DNA of 64,000 nt from Klebsiella aerogenes KCTC 2190. GTDB taxonomy: Bacteria > Pseudomonadota > Gammaproteobacteria > Enterobacterales > Enterobacteriaceae. The stretch is from contig NC_015663.1 in assembly GCF_000215745.1 (NCBI RefSeq), positions 1,426,001 to 1,490,000 of the forward strand, given 5' to 3'. Positions 8,320 through 20,888 of the stretch are shown piece after piece (position 1 is the stretch's first letter; every line of letters starts with the position of its first letter). Made by a program: the position numbers and the translations under genes. The notes beneath the pieces were generated by a model, which was not told the DNA's origin, did no database searches, and saw only the letters and a program-made list of their open reading frames with translations.

Positions 8320-9657
8320 ATGGAATCTCAAATCTGGGTGGTATGCACGCTATTTATCAGTATCGTGTTAATCGTTTTAACGATCGTCAAACTGAAGTTT
8401 CATCCGTTTCTGGCGCTCCTGCTGGCGAGCTTTTTCGTCGGCGCGATGATGGGCATGGGGCCGCTGGATATGGTCAACGCCATTGAGAGCGGTATTGGCG
8501 GTACGCTTGGTTTCCTGGCGGCGGTGATCGGTCTCGGTACCATCCTCGGGAAGATGATGGAAGTCTCCGGCGCGGCGGAACGCATCGGCCTGGCGCTGCA
8601 GCGCTGTCGCTGGTTGTCGGCAGACGTAATTATGGTGCTGGTTGGCCTGATCTGCGGTATTACGCTGTTTGTTGAAGTCGGCGTGGTGCTGCTAATCCCG
8701 CTGGCGTTCTCCATTGCCAAAAAAACCAATACCTCGCTACTGAAGCTGGCCATCCCCCTGTGTACCGCGCTGATGGCGGTGCATTGCGTGGTGCCGCCGC
8801 ATCCGGCCGCGCTGTTCGTGGCGAATAAACTCGGCGCAGATATCGGTACGGTCATCGTCTATGGCCTGCTGGTGGGCCTGATTGCCTCGCTGGTTGGCGG
8901 CCCGCTGTTCCTCAAGCTGCTCGGCAACCGCCTGCCGTTTAAACCGGTGCCGACCGAGTTTTCCAACCTTGAAGTACGCGAAGAATCGACGCTGCCCTCG
9001 CTCGGCGCTACGCTATTTACCGTGCTGCTACCGATTGGGCTGATGCTGGTGAAAACCGTCGCTGAATTGAACATGGCTAAAGGCGGCACGCTGTATATGT
9101 TGCTGGAATTTATCGGCAACCCGATCACCGCGATGTTTATTGCCGTCTTTGTCGCTTATTACATTCTTGGTATTCGTCGCCAGATGGGGATGGGCGTCCT
9201 GCTGACCCATACTGAAAACGGCTTCGGATCGATTGCTAATATTCTGCTAATTATTGGCGCGGGCGGCGCGTTCAACGCGATTTTGAAATCCAGCGGCCTG
9301 GCCGATAGCCTGGCGGTGATCCTCTCGAATCTGCATATGCATCCGATTCTGCTGGCCTGGCTGGTGGCGCTGATCCTTCACGCCGCCGTCGGTTCCGCTA
9401 CCGTGGCCATGATGGGCGCCACCGCTATCGTCGCCCCGATGCTGCCGCTGTATCCCGGCGTAAGTCCGGAGATCATCGCTATTGCCATCGGTTCCGGCGC
9501 GATTGGCTGCACGATCGTAACGGATTCCCTGTTCTGGCTGGTGAAACAATACTGTGGCGCAAGCCTCAGCGAAACGTTCAAGTATTATACGACGGCGACA
9601 TTTATCGCTTCTTTACTTGCACTCGCCGCCACCTTCCTGCTTTCTTTCATCATCTAA
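8320..9657 (+). CDS. dsdX: DsdX, D-serine transporter
   Basis: A 445-residue GntP-family permease with about 12 hydrophobic segments, close to E. coli DsdX throughout (for example [20 protein letters not shown]). It imports D-serine by proton symport. The start at 8320 is preceded by GAGGTGGGG and gives the exact E. coli length; the open frame extends 30 codons further upstream without support. dsdA follows after 16 nt. Confidence 0.96.
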   Translation: MESQIWVVCTLFISIVLIVLTIVKLKFHPFLALLLASFFVGAMMGMGPLDMVNAIESGIGGTLGFLAAVIGLGTILGKMMEVSGAAERIGLALQRCRWLSADVIMVLVGLICGITLFVEVGVVLLIPLAFSIAKKTNTSLLKLAIPLCTALMAVHCVVPPHPAALFVANKLGADIGTVIVYGLLVGLIASLVGGPLFLKLLGNRLPFKPVPTEFSNLEVREESTLPSLGATLFTVLLPIGLMLVKTVAELNMAKGGTLYMLLEFIGNPITAMFIAVFVAYYILGIRRQMGMGVLLTHTENGFGSIANILLIIGAGGAFNAILKSSGLADSLAVILSNLHMHPILLAWLVALILHAAVGSATVAMMGATAIVAPMLPLYPGVSPEIIAIAIGSGAIGCTIVTDSLFWLVKQYCGASLSETFKYYTTATFIASLLALAATFLLSFII

Positions 9658-9673
9658 GCGAACGAGACGTAAT

Positions 9674-11002
9674 ATGAAAAACGCTGACCTGACCCAATTA
9701 ACCGCGACCTTCCCGCTTGTGCAGGAGCTGATCGCGCTGAAAGAAACCACCTGGTTTAACCCGGCGACGACGACGCTGGCGCAAGGTTTGCCCTATGTCG
9801 GCCTGACCGCCGAAGATGTAAAAGACGCTCACGAACGCCTGCAGCGCTTCGCGCCGTATCTGGCGGAAGCCTTTCCGGAAACGGCCGCCACCGGCGGGAT
9901 TATCGAATCAGAAGTGGTTGCCATTCCGGCAATGAAACGCCGCCTCGAGCAACAATTCAATCAGCCGATTCACGGCGAACTGTTACTGAAAAAAGATAGC
10001 CACCTGCCGATTTCGGGCTCCATTAAGGCGCGCGGCGGCATTTATGAAGTGCTGACCCATGCGGAAAAGCTGGCGCTGGAAGCCGGGCTGCTCACCATCG
10101 CAGATGATTATCGCAAATTGCTGACGCCGGAATTCAAACAGTTCTTCAGCCAATACAGCATCGCCGTCGGTTCTACCGGCAACCTCGGTATGTCGATTGG
10201 CATCATGAGCGCGCGCATCGGTTTTAAGGTCACGGTGCATATGTCGGCGGATGCCCGCGCATGGAAAAAGGCCAAACTGCGCAGCCACGGCGTAACGGTC
10301 GTTGAGTATGAAGAAGATTACGGCGTGGCGGTCGAACAGGGGCGCAAGGCGGCGGAATCCGACCCAAACTGCTTTTTCATCGACGATGAAAACTCGCGCA
10401 CGCTGTTCCTCGGCTATGCCGTGGCCGGCGAGCGCCTGAAAGCGCAGTTTGCCCAGGCAGGACGCGTGGTCGATGCCGATCACCCACTATTTGTCTATCT
10501 GCCATGCGGCGTTGGCGGCGGCCCCGGCGGCGTCGCATTCGGCCTGAAACTGGCGTTTGGCGACCACGTTCACTGTCTGTTCGCCGAACCGACCCATTCC
10601 CCATGCATGCTGCTCGGCATTTACACCGGGCTCCATGACCAGATTGCGGTGCAGGATTTAGGGATAGATAACCTGACCGCCGCCGATGGTCTGGCGGTCG
10701 GCCGCGCTTCCGGCTTCGTTGGCCGGGCGATGGAGCGCCTGCTCGACGGCCTGTATACCCTCAACGATCAAACGATGTACGACATGCTGGGCTGGCTGGC
10801 AACGTCGGAAAACATTCGCCTTGAGCCGTCCGCGCTGGCCGGTATGGCCGGGCCGCAGCGCGTCTGCGCCAGTAAAGCGTACCATCAGCTACAAGGTTTG
10901 AGCGACGAACGGCTACGCCACGCCACCCACCTGGTATGGGCGACCGGCGGCGGCATGGTGCCGGAAGAAGAGATGGCGCAGTATCTGGCGAAGGGGCGTT
11001 AA
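9674..11002 (+). CDS. dsdA: DsdA, D-serine ammonia-lyase
   Basis: A 442-residue pyridoxal-phosphate enzyme that converts D-serine to pyruvate and ammonia, detoxifying it and allowing growth on it. The cofactor lysine is Lys118 (SGSIKARGG) and the phosphate-binding glycine loop is [10 protein letters not shown]. Length equals E. coli DsdA with the start at 9674; the frame is open upstream inside dsdX but without a ribosome-binding site. Its stop codon overlaps the stop of yidF on the other strand. Confidence 0.97.
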   Translation: MKNADLTQLTATFPLVQELIALKETTWFNPATTTLAQGLPYVGLTAEDVKDAHERLQRFAPYLAEAFPETAATGGIIESEVVAIPAMKRRLEQQFNQPIHGELLLKKDSHLPISGSIKARGGIYEVLTHAEKLALEAGLLTIADDYRKLLTPEFKQFFSQYSIAVGSTGNLGMSIGIMSARIGFKVTVHMSADARAWKKAKLRSHGVTVVEYEEDYGVAVEQGRKAAESDPNCFFIDDENSRTLFLGYAVAGERLKAQFAQAGRVVDADHPLFVYLPCGVGGGPGGVAFGLKLAFGDHVHCLFAEPTHSPCMLLGIYTGLHDQIAVQDLGIDNLTAADGLAVGRASGFVGRAMERLLDGLYTLNDQTMYDMLGWLATSENIRLEPSALAGMAGPQRVCASKAYHQLQGLSDERLRHATHLVWATGGGMVPEEEMAQYLAKGR

Positions 11003-11487
11003 ATCGCCCGCAGCAGCGGCATCAGTTCGCCCGGTGACCGCTGCTGTTTACGCAGATCGCGCATGACCCGCATACAGGGCGCGCTGGCGACATAGAACTG
11101 GCGGTAGCCTTCACAGAGCGGATCGTCGTCGCCTGCGCATAATCGCCGCCACGCACAGACAAAACAGGCGCTATTGGCGGCCACCTGCCGTTGTTCGCGC
11201 AGCGGTTCGCCGCACCAGATACGCAGGGTTTCCTCAAATAACGTAATCGTTATGCGGCCAATATCTTCCCGCGCCCAGATGTGGAAAATGGCGCAAAGGA
11301 AATTTCCCCATGCATTGGCATCTTCCGCTCTGAGCTGTGGAATAAAACGAACGGCGCGCACGCCCTGTGCGCGTAGCTCCCGATAGAACTGCAGCGGTTG
11401 CTGGCAATGGTGGCGATAAACTTTCACCTCCTGCACTGCCGGTTCGTTATGAGCGAGGGAGTGGCATTCTGTCCGACATCCTGTCAT
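10999..11487 (-). CDS. yidF: YidF, cysteine-rich SPASM-like fragment of a sulfatase-maturase family
   Basis: A 162-residue protein. It resembles the C-terminal third of anaerobic sulfatase-maturating enzymes: [11 protein letters not shown], then the cysteine cluster [10 protein letters not shown], then LCEGYRQFY and MRVMRDL. The N-terminal radical-SAM domain with its CxxxCxxC motif is absent, so it cannot be a maturase on its own. E. coli YidF has the same length. In E. coli it stands next to the sulfatase gene yidJ, which is missing here. It overlaps yidG by 4 nt. Function is unknown. Confidence 0.85.
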   Translation of the reverse strand: MTGCRTECHSLAHNEPAVQEVKVYRHHCQQPLQFYRELRAQGVRAVRFIPQLRAEDANAWGNFLCAIFHIWAREDIGRITITLFEETLRIWCGEPLREQRQVAANSACFVCAWRRLCAGDDDPLCEGYRQFYVASAPCMRVMRDLRKQQRSPGELMPLLRAI

Positions 11488-11846
11488 GTCACATCCTTAA
11501 GAAATAAAATAATCTGCCGTAGATGCGTTACAGCAAACAATAATGACAGCGAAAGCACTGCGAGGGAGATCAAAAATTTGTCACGAACTGCTCCCGGCTG
11601 CAAAAAATCGCTCTCGCCGACATCCATTAAATGGCGGCTGCGGGTGTAGCGCCAGAGAATGATCGCCACCACTGCCAGTACGCCAATCGATATCCAGAAC
11701 GCCAGCCCGGCGCTATGCCAGTTATGCTTAATCGCCAGCGCCATCAGCGCCCCGTAGCCAAGCAGAGTACGGAACCACGCCAGCGAGGTGCGCTCCGGCT
11801 GCAAACCAGGATCACTCTCCCGCCGCGCCCGGCGTTTATCCGCCAT
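11484..11846 (-). CDS. yidG: YidG, DUF202 inner-membrane protein
   Basis: A 120-residue protein with three hydrophobic segments and the DUF202 signature LAWFRTLLGYGALMALAIKH. Length equals E. coli YidG. It is translationally coupled to yidH upstream (11-nt overlap) and yidF downstream (4-nt overlap). Biochemical function is not known. Confidence 0.93.
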   Translation of the reverse strand: MADKRRARRESDPGLQPERTSLAWFRTLLGYGALMALAIKHNWHSAGLAFWISIGVLAVVAIILWRYTRSRHLMDVGESDFLQPGAVRDKFLISLAVLSLSLLFAVTHLRQIILFLKDVT

Positions 11847-12183
11847 ACAGCACCAGCAGCATCACCACCGCCACGACCGCCAGCAGCAGGACGCTAATCA
11901 CCAGCAGCGTACGGGTATAGGGAAGATCCTGCTTCAGGCGCATCGCCTTTTCGTTACTCAACCAGCGCAGATAGCCATACACCGCCAGCCCGCCGGCAAA
12001 CAGGCACAGCAGCAGCGCCAGCACTTCGCGAATAAGCGGAGTGGCAAAATCCGGCGCCAGCTGATCGAGCCCGACGCCCGCGGCGAGAAAGCCGAGCGCC
12101 GTACGGATCCACGCCAGAAAGGTGCGTTCATTGGCCAGCGAAAAGCGGTAATCCGGCGCTTCACCAATGCGGGAAATTTTCAT
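11836..12183 (-). CDS. yidH: YidH, DUF202 inner-membrane protein
   Basis: A 115-residue DUF202 protein, paralogous to YidG, with FSLANERTFLAWIRTALGFL and three hydrophobic segments. The start at 12183 (MKISRIGEAPDY) gives the E. coli length and has AAGGA upstream; an upstream in-frame ATG at 12216 would add 11 residues. It is the first gene of yidHGF. Function is unknown. Confidence 0.93.
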   Translation of the reverse strand: MKISRIGEAPDYRFSLANERTFLAWIRTALGFLAAGVGLDQLAPDFATPLIREVLALLLCLFAGGLAVYGYLRWLSNEKAMRLKQDLPYTRTLLVISVLLLAVVAVVMLLVLYGG

Positions 12184-12281
12184 CAGCAGTCCTTGTTCGT
12201 CAGGCAAACAGGCCACAGCATAGCCTAAATCACGAACAGGAGAGAAGAACCGGCACCCGATGGATGCCGGTAAAACGAGGG

Positions 12282-15223
<2,942 letters not shown>

Positions 15224-15371
15224 TTGAAAATCCTCATGTAACAACTCGTAGGGTAAGTGGCCTTTTTTTGTTCTTTACCGGCCTGCTTCGAGCATAGGAA
15301 TTCGCCCCGTCGGCAACATGCTGCGCCGCTGCGATTCGTGATCGCATTCATGGTTTTAATTCGGTCAATGT

Positions 15372-15399
15372 TGTCTACTTTTTGCATAAAACATAGACA
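15372..15399. promoter_or_regulatory. Inverted repeat, possible operator of the agl regulator
   Basis: TGTCTA and TAGACA (16-bp spacer) flank the centre of the divergent aglA-regulator intergenic region. GntR/HutC regulators often bind GTCTA-type inverted half-sites. A further GTCTAC lies just before the regulator start (15513-15518). Binding is an inference. Confidence 0.35.
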
Positions 15400-15520
15400 C
15401 GATGAATTGACGTGATGAAATCAACATCATCGATAGTTTTTATTTTATTGTTTTTTATGAATTTAAAATTCACCTCAGCTGACTATCGCTGATTCATCAA
15501 TGACGAATAGAGGTCTACTG

Positions 15521-16267
15521 GTGATCTACAAATCTATTGCTGACAAACTGCGTTTACGGCTCAACTCTTCCGATTTCAACATTGGCAGCCCGTTACCGGG
15601 CGAGAAAAAACTGGCGCAGGAGTTCGGCGTGGCGCGCATGACGATTCGCAAAGCCATTGACCTGCTGGTGGAAAGTGGATTAGTGGTGCGCCGCCACGGC
15701 TCCGGCACCTATGTCGCGCGCAAAGATGTACACCATGAGACCAGCAACCTGACCGGGCTGGCGGAAGTTCTGCGCCAGCAGGGTAAAGAAGTGGTGAGTC
15801 AGGTGTTGATATTCGAAGTGATGCCCGCGCCGCCGGCTATCGCCAGTCAGCTGCGAATTAAAATTGATGAACGGATCTATTTCTCACGCCGGGTGCGCTA
15901 CGTCGATGGTAAACCGCTAATGCTGGAGGACAGTTATATGCCGGTTAAACTGTTCCGCCATCTGTCGTTGGGTCATCTGGAGGGGTCGAAGTTCGACTAT
16001 ATCGAGAAAGAATGCGGTATCACCATCAGCGGCAACTATGAAACCCTCACCCCGGTACTGGCGGATAAACAGCTGGCACGCTCAATGAACGTGCCGGAAC
16101 AGACACCGCTGCTGCGCATTACCTCGCTTTCCTACAGCGATAGCGGCGAATTTCTTAACTATTCCGTGATGTTCCGCAACGCCAGCGAGTATCAGGTGGA
16201 TTACCACCTGCGCCGGGTCCAGGCACAGAGCCCGCTAACTCAGCCCCCAGAACAGCACGGCCAGTAG
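15521..16267 (+). CDS. yidP: YidP-like GntR/HutC regulator of aglAB
   Basis: A GntR-family repressor: winged helix with [20 protein letters not shown] and [10 protein letters not shown], then a UTRA effector domain (about residues 85-230) that usually binds a phosphosugar. It is close to E. coli YidP. I chose GTG at 15521 ([14 protein letters not shown], 248 aa) because GAGGT lies 6 nt upstream and the E. coli protein begins MIYKSIAE; an ATG at 15500 is the alternative. Divergent from aglA, it probably controls aglAB. Its end overlaps yidE by 33 bp tail to tail. Confidence 0.88.
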   Translation: MIYKSIADKLRLRLNSSDFNIGSPLPGEKKLAQEFGVARMTIRKAIDLLVESGLVVRRHGSGTYVARKDVHHETSNLTGLAEVLRQQGKEVVSQVLIFEVMPAPPAIASQLRIKIDERIYFSRRVRYVDGKPLMLEDSYMPVKLFRHLSLGHLEGSKFDYIEKECGITISGNYETLTPVLADKQLARSMNVPEQTPLLRITSLSYSDSGEFLNYSVMFRNASEYQVDYHLRRVQAQSPLTQPPEQHGQ

Positions 16268-17896
16268 CTGAGGGGTGATTATCCGCAGGAACATCACCAG
16301 CGGATAAACCGTGGCGTAGGAGAGCGCCGCCGCGCCGCTGGTAGCGTGTAGATTGTTAGCGAAGGCCAGCGCCGGCGGGTCGGTCATTGAGCCGGCCAGC
16401 ATGCCGCAGAGGGTCAGATAGTTCATCTTCGCCAGCATCCGCGCCAGTATGCCCACCGTCAGCAGCGGGATAGCGGTGATGAAAATACCGTAGGCTATCC
16501 AGCTGAGTCCTTCGCCGTGGAGCAGCGTGTCGACAAAATCGCCGCCGGACTTCAGCCCCACCACCGCCAGAAACAACACGATACCGAGTTCGCGCAGCGC
16601 CAGGTTAGCGCTCGGCGGCATAAACCAGTACAGCTTGCCGATGCTGCCGATACGCCCGAGGATCAGCGCCATAATCAGCGGCCCGCCGGCCAGCCCCAGT
16701 TTCAACGCCGCCGGAAAACCGGGAATAAACAGCGGAATAGACCCCAGCAGCACCCCGAGACCAATGCCGATAAACACCGGTAGCATTTGTACCTGCTGCA
16801 GCTTTTGCTGTGCGTTGCCGAGTTCATTGGCCACCGCGTCAATGGCCTGTGGACGCCCAACTAAGTTAAGAATGTCGCCAAACTGCAGGCTGGCATGGCT
16901 GCTGGCCACCAGCTCCACCCCGGCGCGATTAAGCCGCGAGATCACGACGTCATAGCGTTGTTTAAAGTGCAGATCGCGGATTTTCTTCCCTAAGACCTTC
17001 TCGTTAGTGACCACCACACGTTCCACTTTGAGATCGGTTCCGCGCGTTGAGAGCGAAGTCGCCACCTCTTTACCAATCACCAGCTGCGCATTGTGTAAAT
17101 CCTCCGGCCGCCCGACCAGGTGCAGCAGATCGCCATGCTGGATAAGCGTACCCGGCGCCGGCACCATCAATAGCTCATCGCGCTTCAACCGCGAGCAGAT
17201 AATTTTGTCGCTGTTGAGCATTGGCACATCCTGAATCGCCATATTATTCAGGTTCGGGTTCTCCACCCGCACGTTAATGGTATGCAGATGAGCGTGCCCG
17301 TTGCCGCTGCTCTCATCAAACTGCTGCACCTCTTTTTCCACATTAATGCGAAAGAACAGCCGCACCAGCCACATGGTCAGCAAAATGCCGCAGATACCAA
17401 ACGGGTAGGCCATCGCGTAACTCATCCCCATCTGATCGACGACATCAAACGGCAGGCCAAGATCGCGCAGGATTTGCTGCCCGGCGCCAAGCGCGGGGGT
17501 GTTAGTGACCGCCCCAGAGAAGATGCCGAGAACGACCGGAAGCGGAATATTGAACAGTTTATGCAGGATCGCCGTCACCAGCCCGCCAAGTACGACGATA
17601 AGAATGGCGAACAGATTGAGCTTAAGTCCGGAGACGCGTAACGAGGCAAAAAAGCCCGGACCGACCTGAATACCGATGGTATAGACGAAGAGAATGAGGC
17701 CGAATTCCTGGATAAAATGCAGCATCGGGCTGCTCAGCGTAATCCCTGCCTGATCCACAAAGTGGCCCACGATAATGCCGCCAAACAGCACGCCGCCGAT
17801 ACCAAATCCAACGCCGCGGATTTTGACATTACCGATCCACAATCCCACCACCGCAACCAGCGCCAACACGCTGACGGTCAATGCTATATCACTCAT
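16235..17896 (-). CDS. yidE: YidE, AAE-family putative transporter with RCK_C domains
   Basis: A 553-residue membrane protein of the aspartate:alanine exchanger family: two membrane halves (about 1-185 and 370-553) with two RCK_C (TrkA-C) domains between them, typical for the group. The paired motif [12 protein letters not shown] and [13 protein letters not shown] marks the two re-entrant repeats. Substrate is unknown. The start at 17896 ([18 protein letters not shown]) has AGGGAAAA upstream and matches E. coli length; the open frame extends 27 codons further. Confidence 0.94.
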   Translation of the reverse strand: MSDIALTVSVLALVAVVGLWIGNVKIRGVGFGIGGVLFGGIIVGHFVDQAGITLSSPMLHFIQEFGLILFVYTIGIQVGPGFFASLRVSGLKLNLFAILIVVLGGLVTAILHKLFNIPLPVVLGIFSGAVTNTPALGAGQQILRDLGLPFDVVDQMGMSYAMAYPFGICGILLTMWLVRLFFRINVEKEVQQFDESSGNGHAHLHTINVRVENPNLNNMAIQDVPMLNSDKIICSRLKRDELLMVPAPGTLIQHGDLLHLVGRPEDLHNAQLVIGKEVATSLSTRGTDLKVERVVVTNEKVLGKKIRDLHFKQRYDVVISRLNRAGVELVASSHASLQFGDILNLVGRPQAIDAVANELGNAQQKLQQVQMLPVFIGIGLGVLLGSIPLFIPGFPAALKLGLAGGPLIMALILGRIGSIGKLYWFMPPSANLALRELGIVLFLAVVGLKSGGDFVDTLLHGEGLSWIAYGIFITAIPLLTVGILARMLAKMNYLTLCGMLAGSMTDPPALAFANNLHATSGAAALSYATVYPLVMFLRIITPQLLAVLFWGLS

Positions 17897-17975
17897 ACTA
17901 TTTTCCCTGTGAATAACATTATTATTAACAGGGATTATGACTGAAGGCGGGAATACTGTATGTAGTCCCGCGCAC

Positions 17976-18003
17976 AAAAAAGCCCCGAGTTATCGGGGCT
18001 TGA
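17976..18003 (-). terminator. ibpAB terminator
   Basis: On the minus strand AAGCCCCGA-TAAC-TCGGGGCTT is followed by a T-run. It lies 17 nt after the ibpB stop and separates the heat-shock operon from yidE. Confidence 0.9.
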
Positions 18004-18019
18004 AAGCGATGTGGCTTAA

Positions 18020-18448
18020 TTAACTATTCAGTGCCGGGCGCTCGCTAATGGCGATACGCTGCGGGGCCGCGACTTCCGGCTCGTGGCGGGTTAAGTCGAT
18101 ATGCAATAAGCCATTGGTAAAGGTGGCGCCGGAGACTTCCATATTGTCCGCGAGGGTGAAACTCAGGCTGAAGGCCTGATTCACCAGCCCCTGGTGCAAC
18201 CATTTGGTCTCTTTTTCAGCGGCCTGCGGCGTGCCTTTAACGGTCAGACGCGTACCTTCCAGCTGAATATCCAAATCTTCCTGACGGAACCCGGCTACCG
18301 CGAGGGTAATGCGGTAATGGTTATCGTCGCTTTTTTCGATGTTATAGGGCGGGAAGGTTTGGCTTTCACCGGCGGTTTGCAGGGCGTTAGCCAGTTTGTC
18401 AAAACCGATCCATTGACGCAGCAGTGGGGATAAATCGTAGTTACGCAT
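18020..18448 (-). CDS. ibpB: IbpB, small heat-shock protein
   Basis: A 142-residue alpha-crystallin-domain chaperone that binds aggregating proteins in the cytoplasm and hands them to ClpB and DnaK. It has the N-terminus [20 protein letters not shown] and the beta-sandwich motif [15 protein letters not shown]. Length equals E. coli IbpB. AGAAGGAG lies upstream of the ATG. It is cotranscribed with ibpA, 116 nt away. Confidence 0.97.
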   Translation of the reverse strand: MRNYDLSPLLRQWIGFDKLANALQTAGESQTFPPYNIEKSDDNHYRITLAVAGFRQEDLDIQLEGTRLTVKGTPQAAEKETKWLHQGLVNQAFSLSFTLADNMEVSGATFTNGLLHIDLTRHEPEVAAPQRIAISERPALNS

Positions 18449-18564
18449 CGTGTTTTCTCCTTCTGAGAAGCGAGTAGGTACCTGCGAATTCAGCGAATTC
18501 GCATTTGCTCCCTGACGGCGAGCAAGTTGTATATTCAGGCCGCCGCGCGGCCTGAAGAGGACGA

Positions 18565-18978
18565 TTAGTTAATTTCGATACGGCGCGGTTTGTTCGCTTC
18601 CGGAATCACACGTTCCAGATCGATATACAGCAGGCCGTTGACCAGGTTCGCGCCGCGAATATGAATGTTATCGGCGAGCTGGAATTTACGCTCGAAGTTG
18701 CGCTCCGCGATACCCTGGTACAGGTAGGTGCGCTCTTTCTGCTCGGCGGCATGGGAGCCTTTCACCACCAGAAGATTGTCTTGCGCGGTTATCTCTAATT
18801 CGCTTTCCGCAAAACCGGCGACGGCAATCGCGATGCGGTAATTGTTTTCATCTACTAATTCAACGTTATACGGAGGGTAGCCGCCGTTGCCCTGGCTTTG
18901 ATTATTTTCTAACAGGTTGAACAGACGGTCGAAACCAATAGCAGAACGATAAAGCGGGGAGAGATCGAAATTACGCAT
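18565..18978 (-). CDS. ibpA: IbpA, small heat-shock protein
   Basis: A 137-residue alpha-crystallin-domain protein, [20 protein letters not shown], ending PRRIEIN. It forms mixed assemblies with IbpB and is the member that recognises substrates. It is the first gene of ibpAB, behind a sigma-32 promoter and a thermosensor-type leader. Confidence 0.98.
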   Translation of the reverse strand: MRNFDLSPLYRSAIGFDRLFNLLENNQSQGNGGYPPYNVELVDENNYRIAIAVAGFAESELEITAQDNLLVVKGSHAAEQKERTYLYQGIAERNFERKFQLADNIHIRGANLVNGLLYIDLERVIPEANKPRRIEIN

Positions 18979-19080
18979 AGTAAATAGCTCCTGAAATCAG
19001 CGAGAATTCAATGGCTTTCCATCATGGACAAGCCGTTATGACCCGGAATACCCCTCAGGCGTATCCTCATTGGGTGACAC
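18979..19080 (-). promoter_or_regulatory. ROSE-type RNA thermometer in the ibpA leader
   Basis: The roughly 100-nt leader ends TCGCTGATTTCAGGAGC before ATTTACTATG. The TCGCT can pair with the Shine-Dalgarno AGGAG, the arrangement of ROSE-like thermometers. E. coli ibpA is controlled in this way. The upstream leader contains further G+C-rich stems. Confidence 0.7.
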
Positions 19081-19085
19081 TACTA

Positions 19086-19113
19086 AAATGGGTGTGCCCC
19101 GACGCTTTTCAAG
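19086..19113 (-). promoter_or_regulatory. Sigma-32 promoter of ibpAB
   Basis: On the minus strand CTTGAA (19113-19108) and CCCATTT (19092-19086) are separated by 15 bp, an almost ideal RpoH heat-shock promoter. The start of transcription would be near 19079. Confidence 0.85.
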
Positions 19114-19279
19114 GCCTTTTCGGCCAAATTTTTTTGCAGTTTGCTGGCGAATGCTTAGACTGGTTGCAAAGCACAAAAGGCAAAGTGCGATACTCGCCAC
19201 AGTGCAGTGCAATAACGCTAGGCATTCACGGGACGGCTCGTTATAACCGAAGTAACCCCGATAAAATGACGGAAGAGTG

Positions 19280-19609
19280 ATGAAAAGCGGATTGTTAAAG
19301 CTGGTCCTGTTCAGCGGGATGATTAGTTTGGGCGGTTGCTCCAGCGTGATGTCGCATACCGGCGGCAAGGAAGGAACCTACCCAGGCACACGCTCCAGCG
19401 CCCATACGCTGGGCGATGACGACACTAACTGGGGCGTGAAATCGCTGGTGGCCCTCGATATGCCGTTCACCGCGGTCATGGACACGCTACTGCTGCCGTG
19501 GGATATGTTCCGCACCGATAGCTCGGTCAAATCGCGCGTCGAAAAAAGCGAGCAGGAGACGCTGGCGACCAACTCCGTCATCCCGCCAGCGCCAATGCCT
19601 TCGCGCTAA
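19280..19609 (+). CDS. yidQ: YidQ, outer-membrane-type lipoprotein (DUF1375)
   Basis: A 109-residue putative lipoprotein. The N-terminal signal ends in the lipobox LGGC (Cys20). The body has SSVMSHTGGKEGTYPGTR and DMPFTAVMDTLLLPWD, both close to E. coli YidQ (110 aa). Start choice: the ATG at 19280 follows GGAAG by 4 nt; an adjacent in-frame GTG at 19277 is possible. Function is unknown. Confidence 0.92.
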   Translation: MKSGLLKLVLFSGMISLGGCSSVMSHTGGKEGTYPGTRSSAHTLGDDDTNWGVKSLVALDMPFTAVMDTLLLPWDMFRTDSSVKSRVEKSEQETLATNSVIPPAPMPSR

Positions 19610-19610
19610 G

Positions 19611-20837
19611 CTAGCGCTGCGTTTCGGTTATCCACAACTGGCGATAACCGTCGACGTCTTCCATCCACGCCAGGTATTTGCCATCCGGTGAAAATACGAC
19701 GGCATCCGCGGACGGCGGATTTTCGCGATCGGTCGTCAAATAACTTACCGCGCCGCTGCGGGCATCGCAGAGCGCGATTTTGTTTTCCACCACACATCCC
19801 AGCCACGCGCCCGACGGATGCCAGTTAAATGCTGACTGGATGCCCGTTACCGTATGTGTCAGCTGGCGCGGCTCGCCGCCCGCAGGCGGGATAAGCCACA
19901 GCTGTACAACGCCTGCGTCATCACGCATCAGAAAGGCGATCTCGGTGGCCTGCGGATTGGCGCGTACCCAATGGCGCGGTACATTCACCAGCCCCGGATA
20001 GCGGCGCTGGTGGGTAAAGGTCAAGCGGCGCTGGCTTATGCCTGCCGGCGGCGCGGGCAGCGTCGTTGCTGTACCGGCCAGCGGCATATCGCCCTGCCGC
20101 TTCCAGCCCGCCTCATCCCACGGCAGCGTCACCATAAACAGTTCAGGCACTTTGTCGCCGTTTTCCGCCAACGTATCGCCAATGAACGCCAGGGCATGAT
20201 TACCCACCCATCCCTCTTCATAGGCGCGATTGATCTCATCGCTGCCCGGTAATGGGTTCGCCGTGGTACGGCTCACCAGCACGCACCAGTGGCTGCCGGC
20301 ATATTCACGGGGATGCGTGCCCTGCGGGCTCACCGGGCCATAGGGCGCGGCCACGCCAACGTTGCGCAGATCCAGCGCCGGATCGTACTCGTGCAGTACG
20401 TGGTCGTTATAGGTGAAGCTAACAAACTGGCCGTCAGGGCTGAAGACATGAACATGGCTGCCGCCGCGCAGCGCGCCGGGGGTATAAGGCGCGGTAATAT
20501 CCAGCGCATCAAGATTGCGGGTTTCACCCTGCCAGCTCACCACCCCGCGGCGGTGATGAAAATCGTAATGCCAGTTGGCATCCGGGTGTTCAGGGCCGTG
20601 AATAAAAACGTATTTATCTTGCGTCGGGTGTACGGTGACCACGCCAACGCAGGCGCCGTCAGCGGCGCGATAGAGCGTCTCAACGGCGCCGCTATGGATA
20701 TTCACCCGCTCAATGGTCTCGCCGGTGAAAGAGGCCCCCGACGGGCGGACGTCGAAAACCAGCCACTGGCTGTCCGGGGTCCAGGTATTGATATTGGTAA
20801 GCTGATGGTGACGGGGAGCAAAAGTGACTTGTTTCAT
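19611..20837 (-). CDS. yidR: YidR, beta-propeller protein (DUF3748)
   Basis: A 408-residue protein with TolB-like propeller repeats, for example VFSPDGKYLAWMEDVDGYR near the C-terminus and ITNINTWTPDSQWLVFDV-like starts near the N-terminus. It is homologous to E. coli YidR. No signal peptide is evident, so it should be cytoplasmic. Its role is not established. It is convergent with yidQ with 1 nt between stops. Confidence 0.92.
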   Translation of the reverse strand: MKQVTFAPRHHQLTNINTWTPDSQWLVFDVRPSGASFTGETIERVNIHSGAVETLYRAADGACVGVVTVHPTQDKYVFIHGPEHPDANWHYDFHHRRGVVSWQGETRNLDALDITAPYTPGALRGGSHVHVFSPDGQFVSFTYNDHVLHEYDPALDLRNVGVAAPYGPVSPQGTHPREYAGSHWCVLVSRTTANPLPGSDEINRAYEEGWVGNHALAFIGDTLAENGDKVPELFMVTLPWDEAGWKRQGDMPLAGTATTLPAPPAGISQRRLTFTHQRRYPGLVNVPRHWVRANPQATEIAFLMRDDAGVVQLWLIPPAGGEPRQLTHTVTGIQSAFNWHPSGAWLGCVVENKIALCDARSGAVSYLTTDRENPPSADAVVFSPDGKYLAWMEDVDGYRQLWITETQR

Positions 20838-20843
20838 GACGAT

Positions 20844-20874
20844 ACCCTGATGCGAGACTTACGCATCAGGGTAG
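20844..20874. terminator. Inverted repeat between yidR and dgoT
   Basis: TACCCTGATGCG and CGCATCAGGGTA (12 bp, 7-nt loop) form a perfect stem between the dgoT stop and the yidR start. It probably closes the dgo transcript; there is no strong T-run. Confidence 0.5.
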
Positions 20875-20888
20875 CGTATCGCCAAAAT

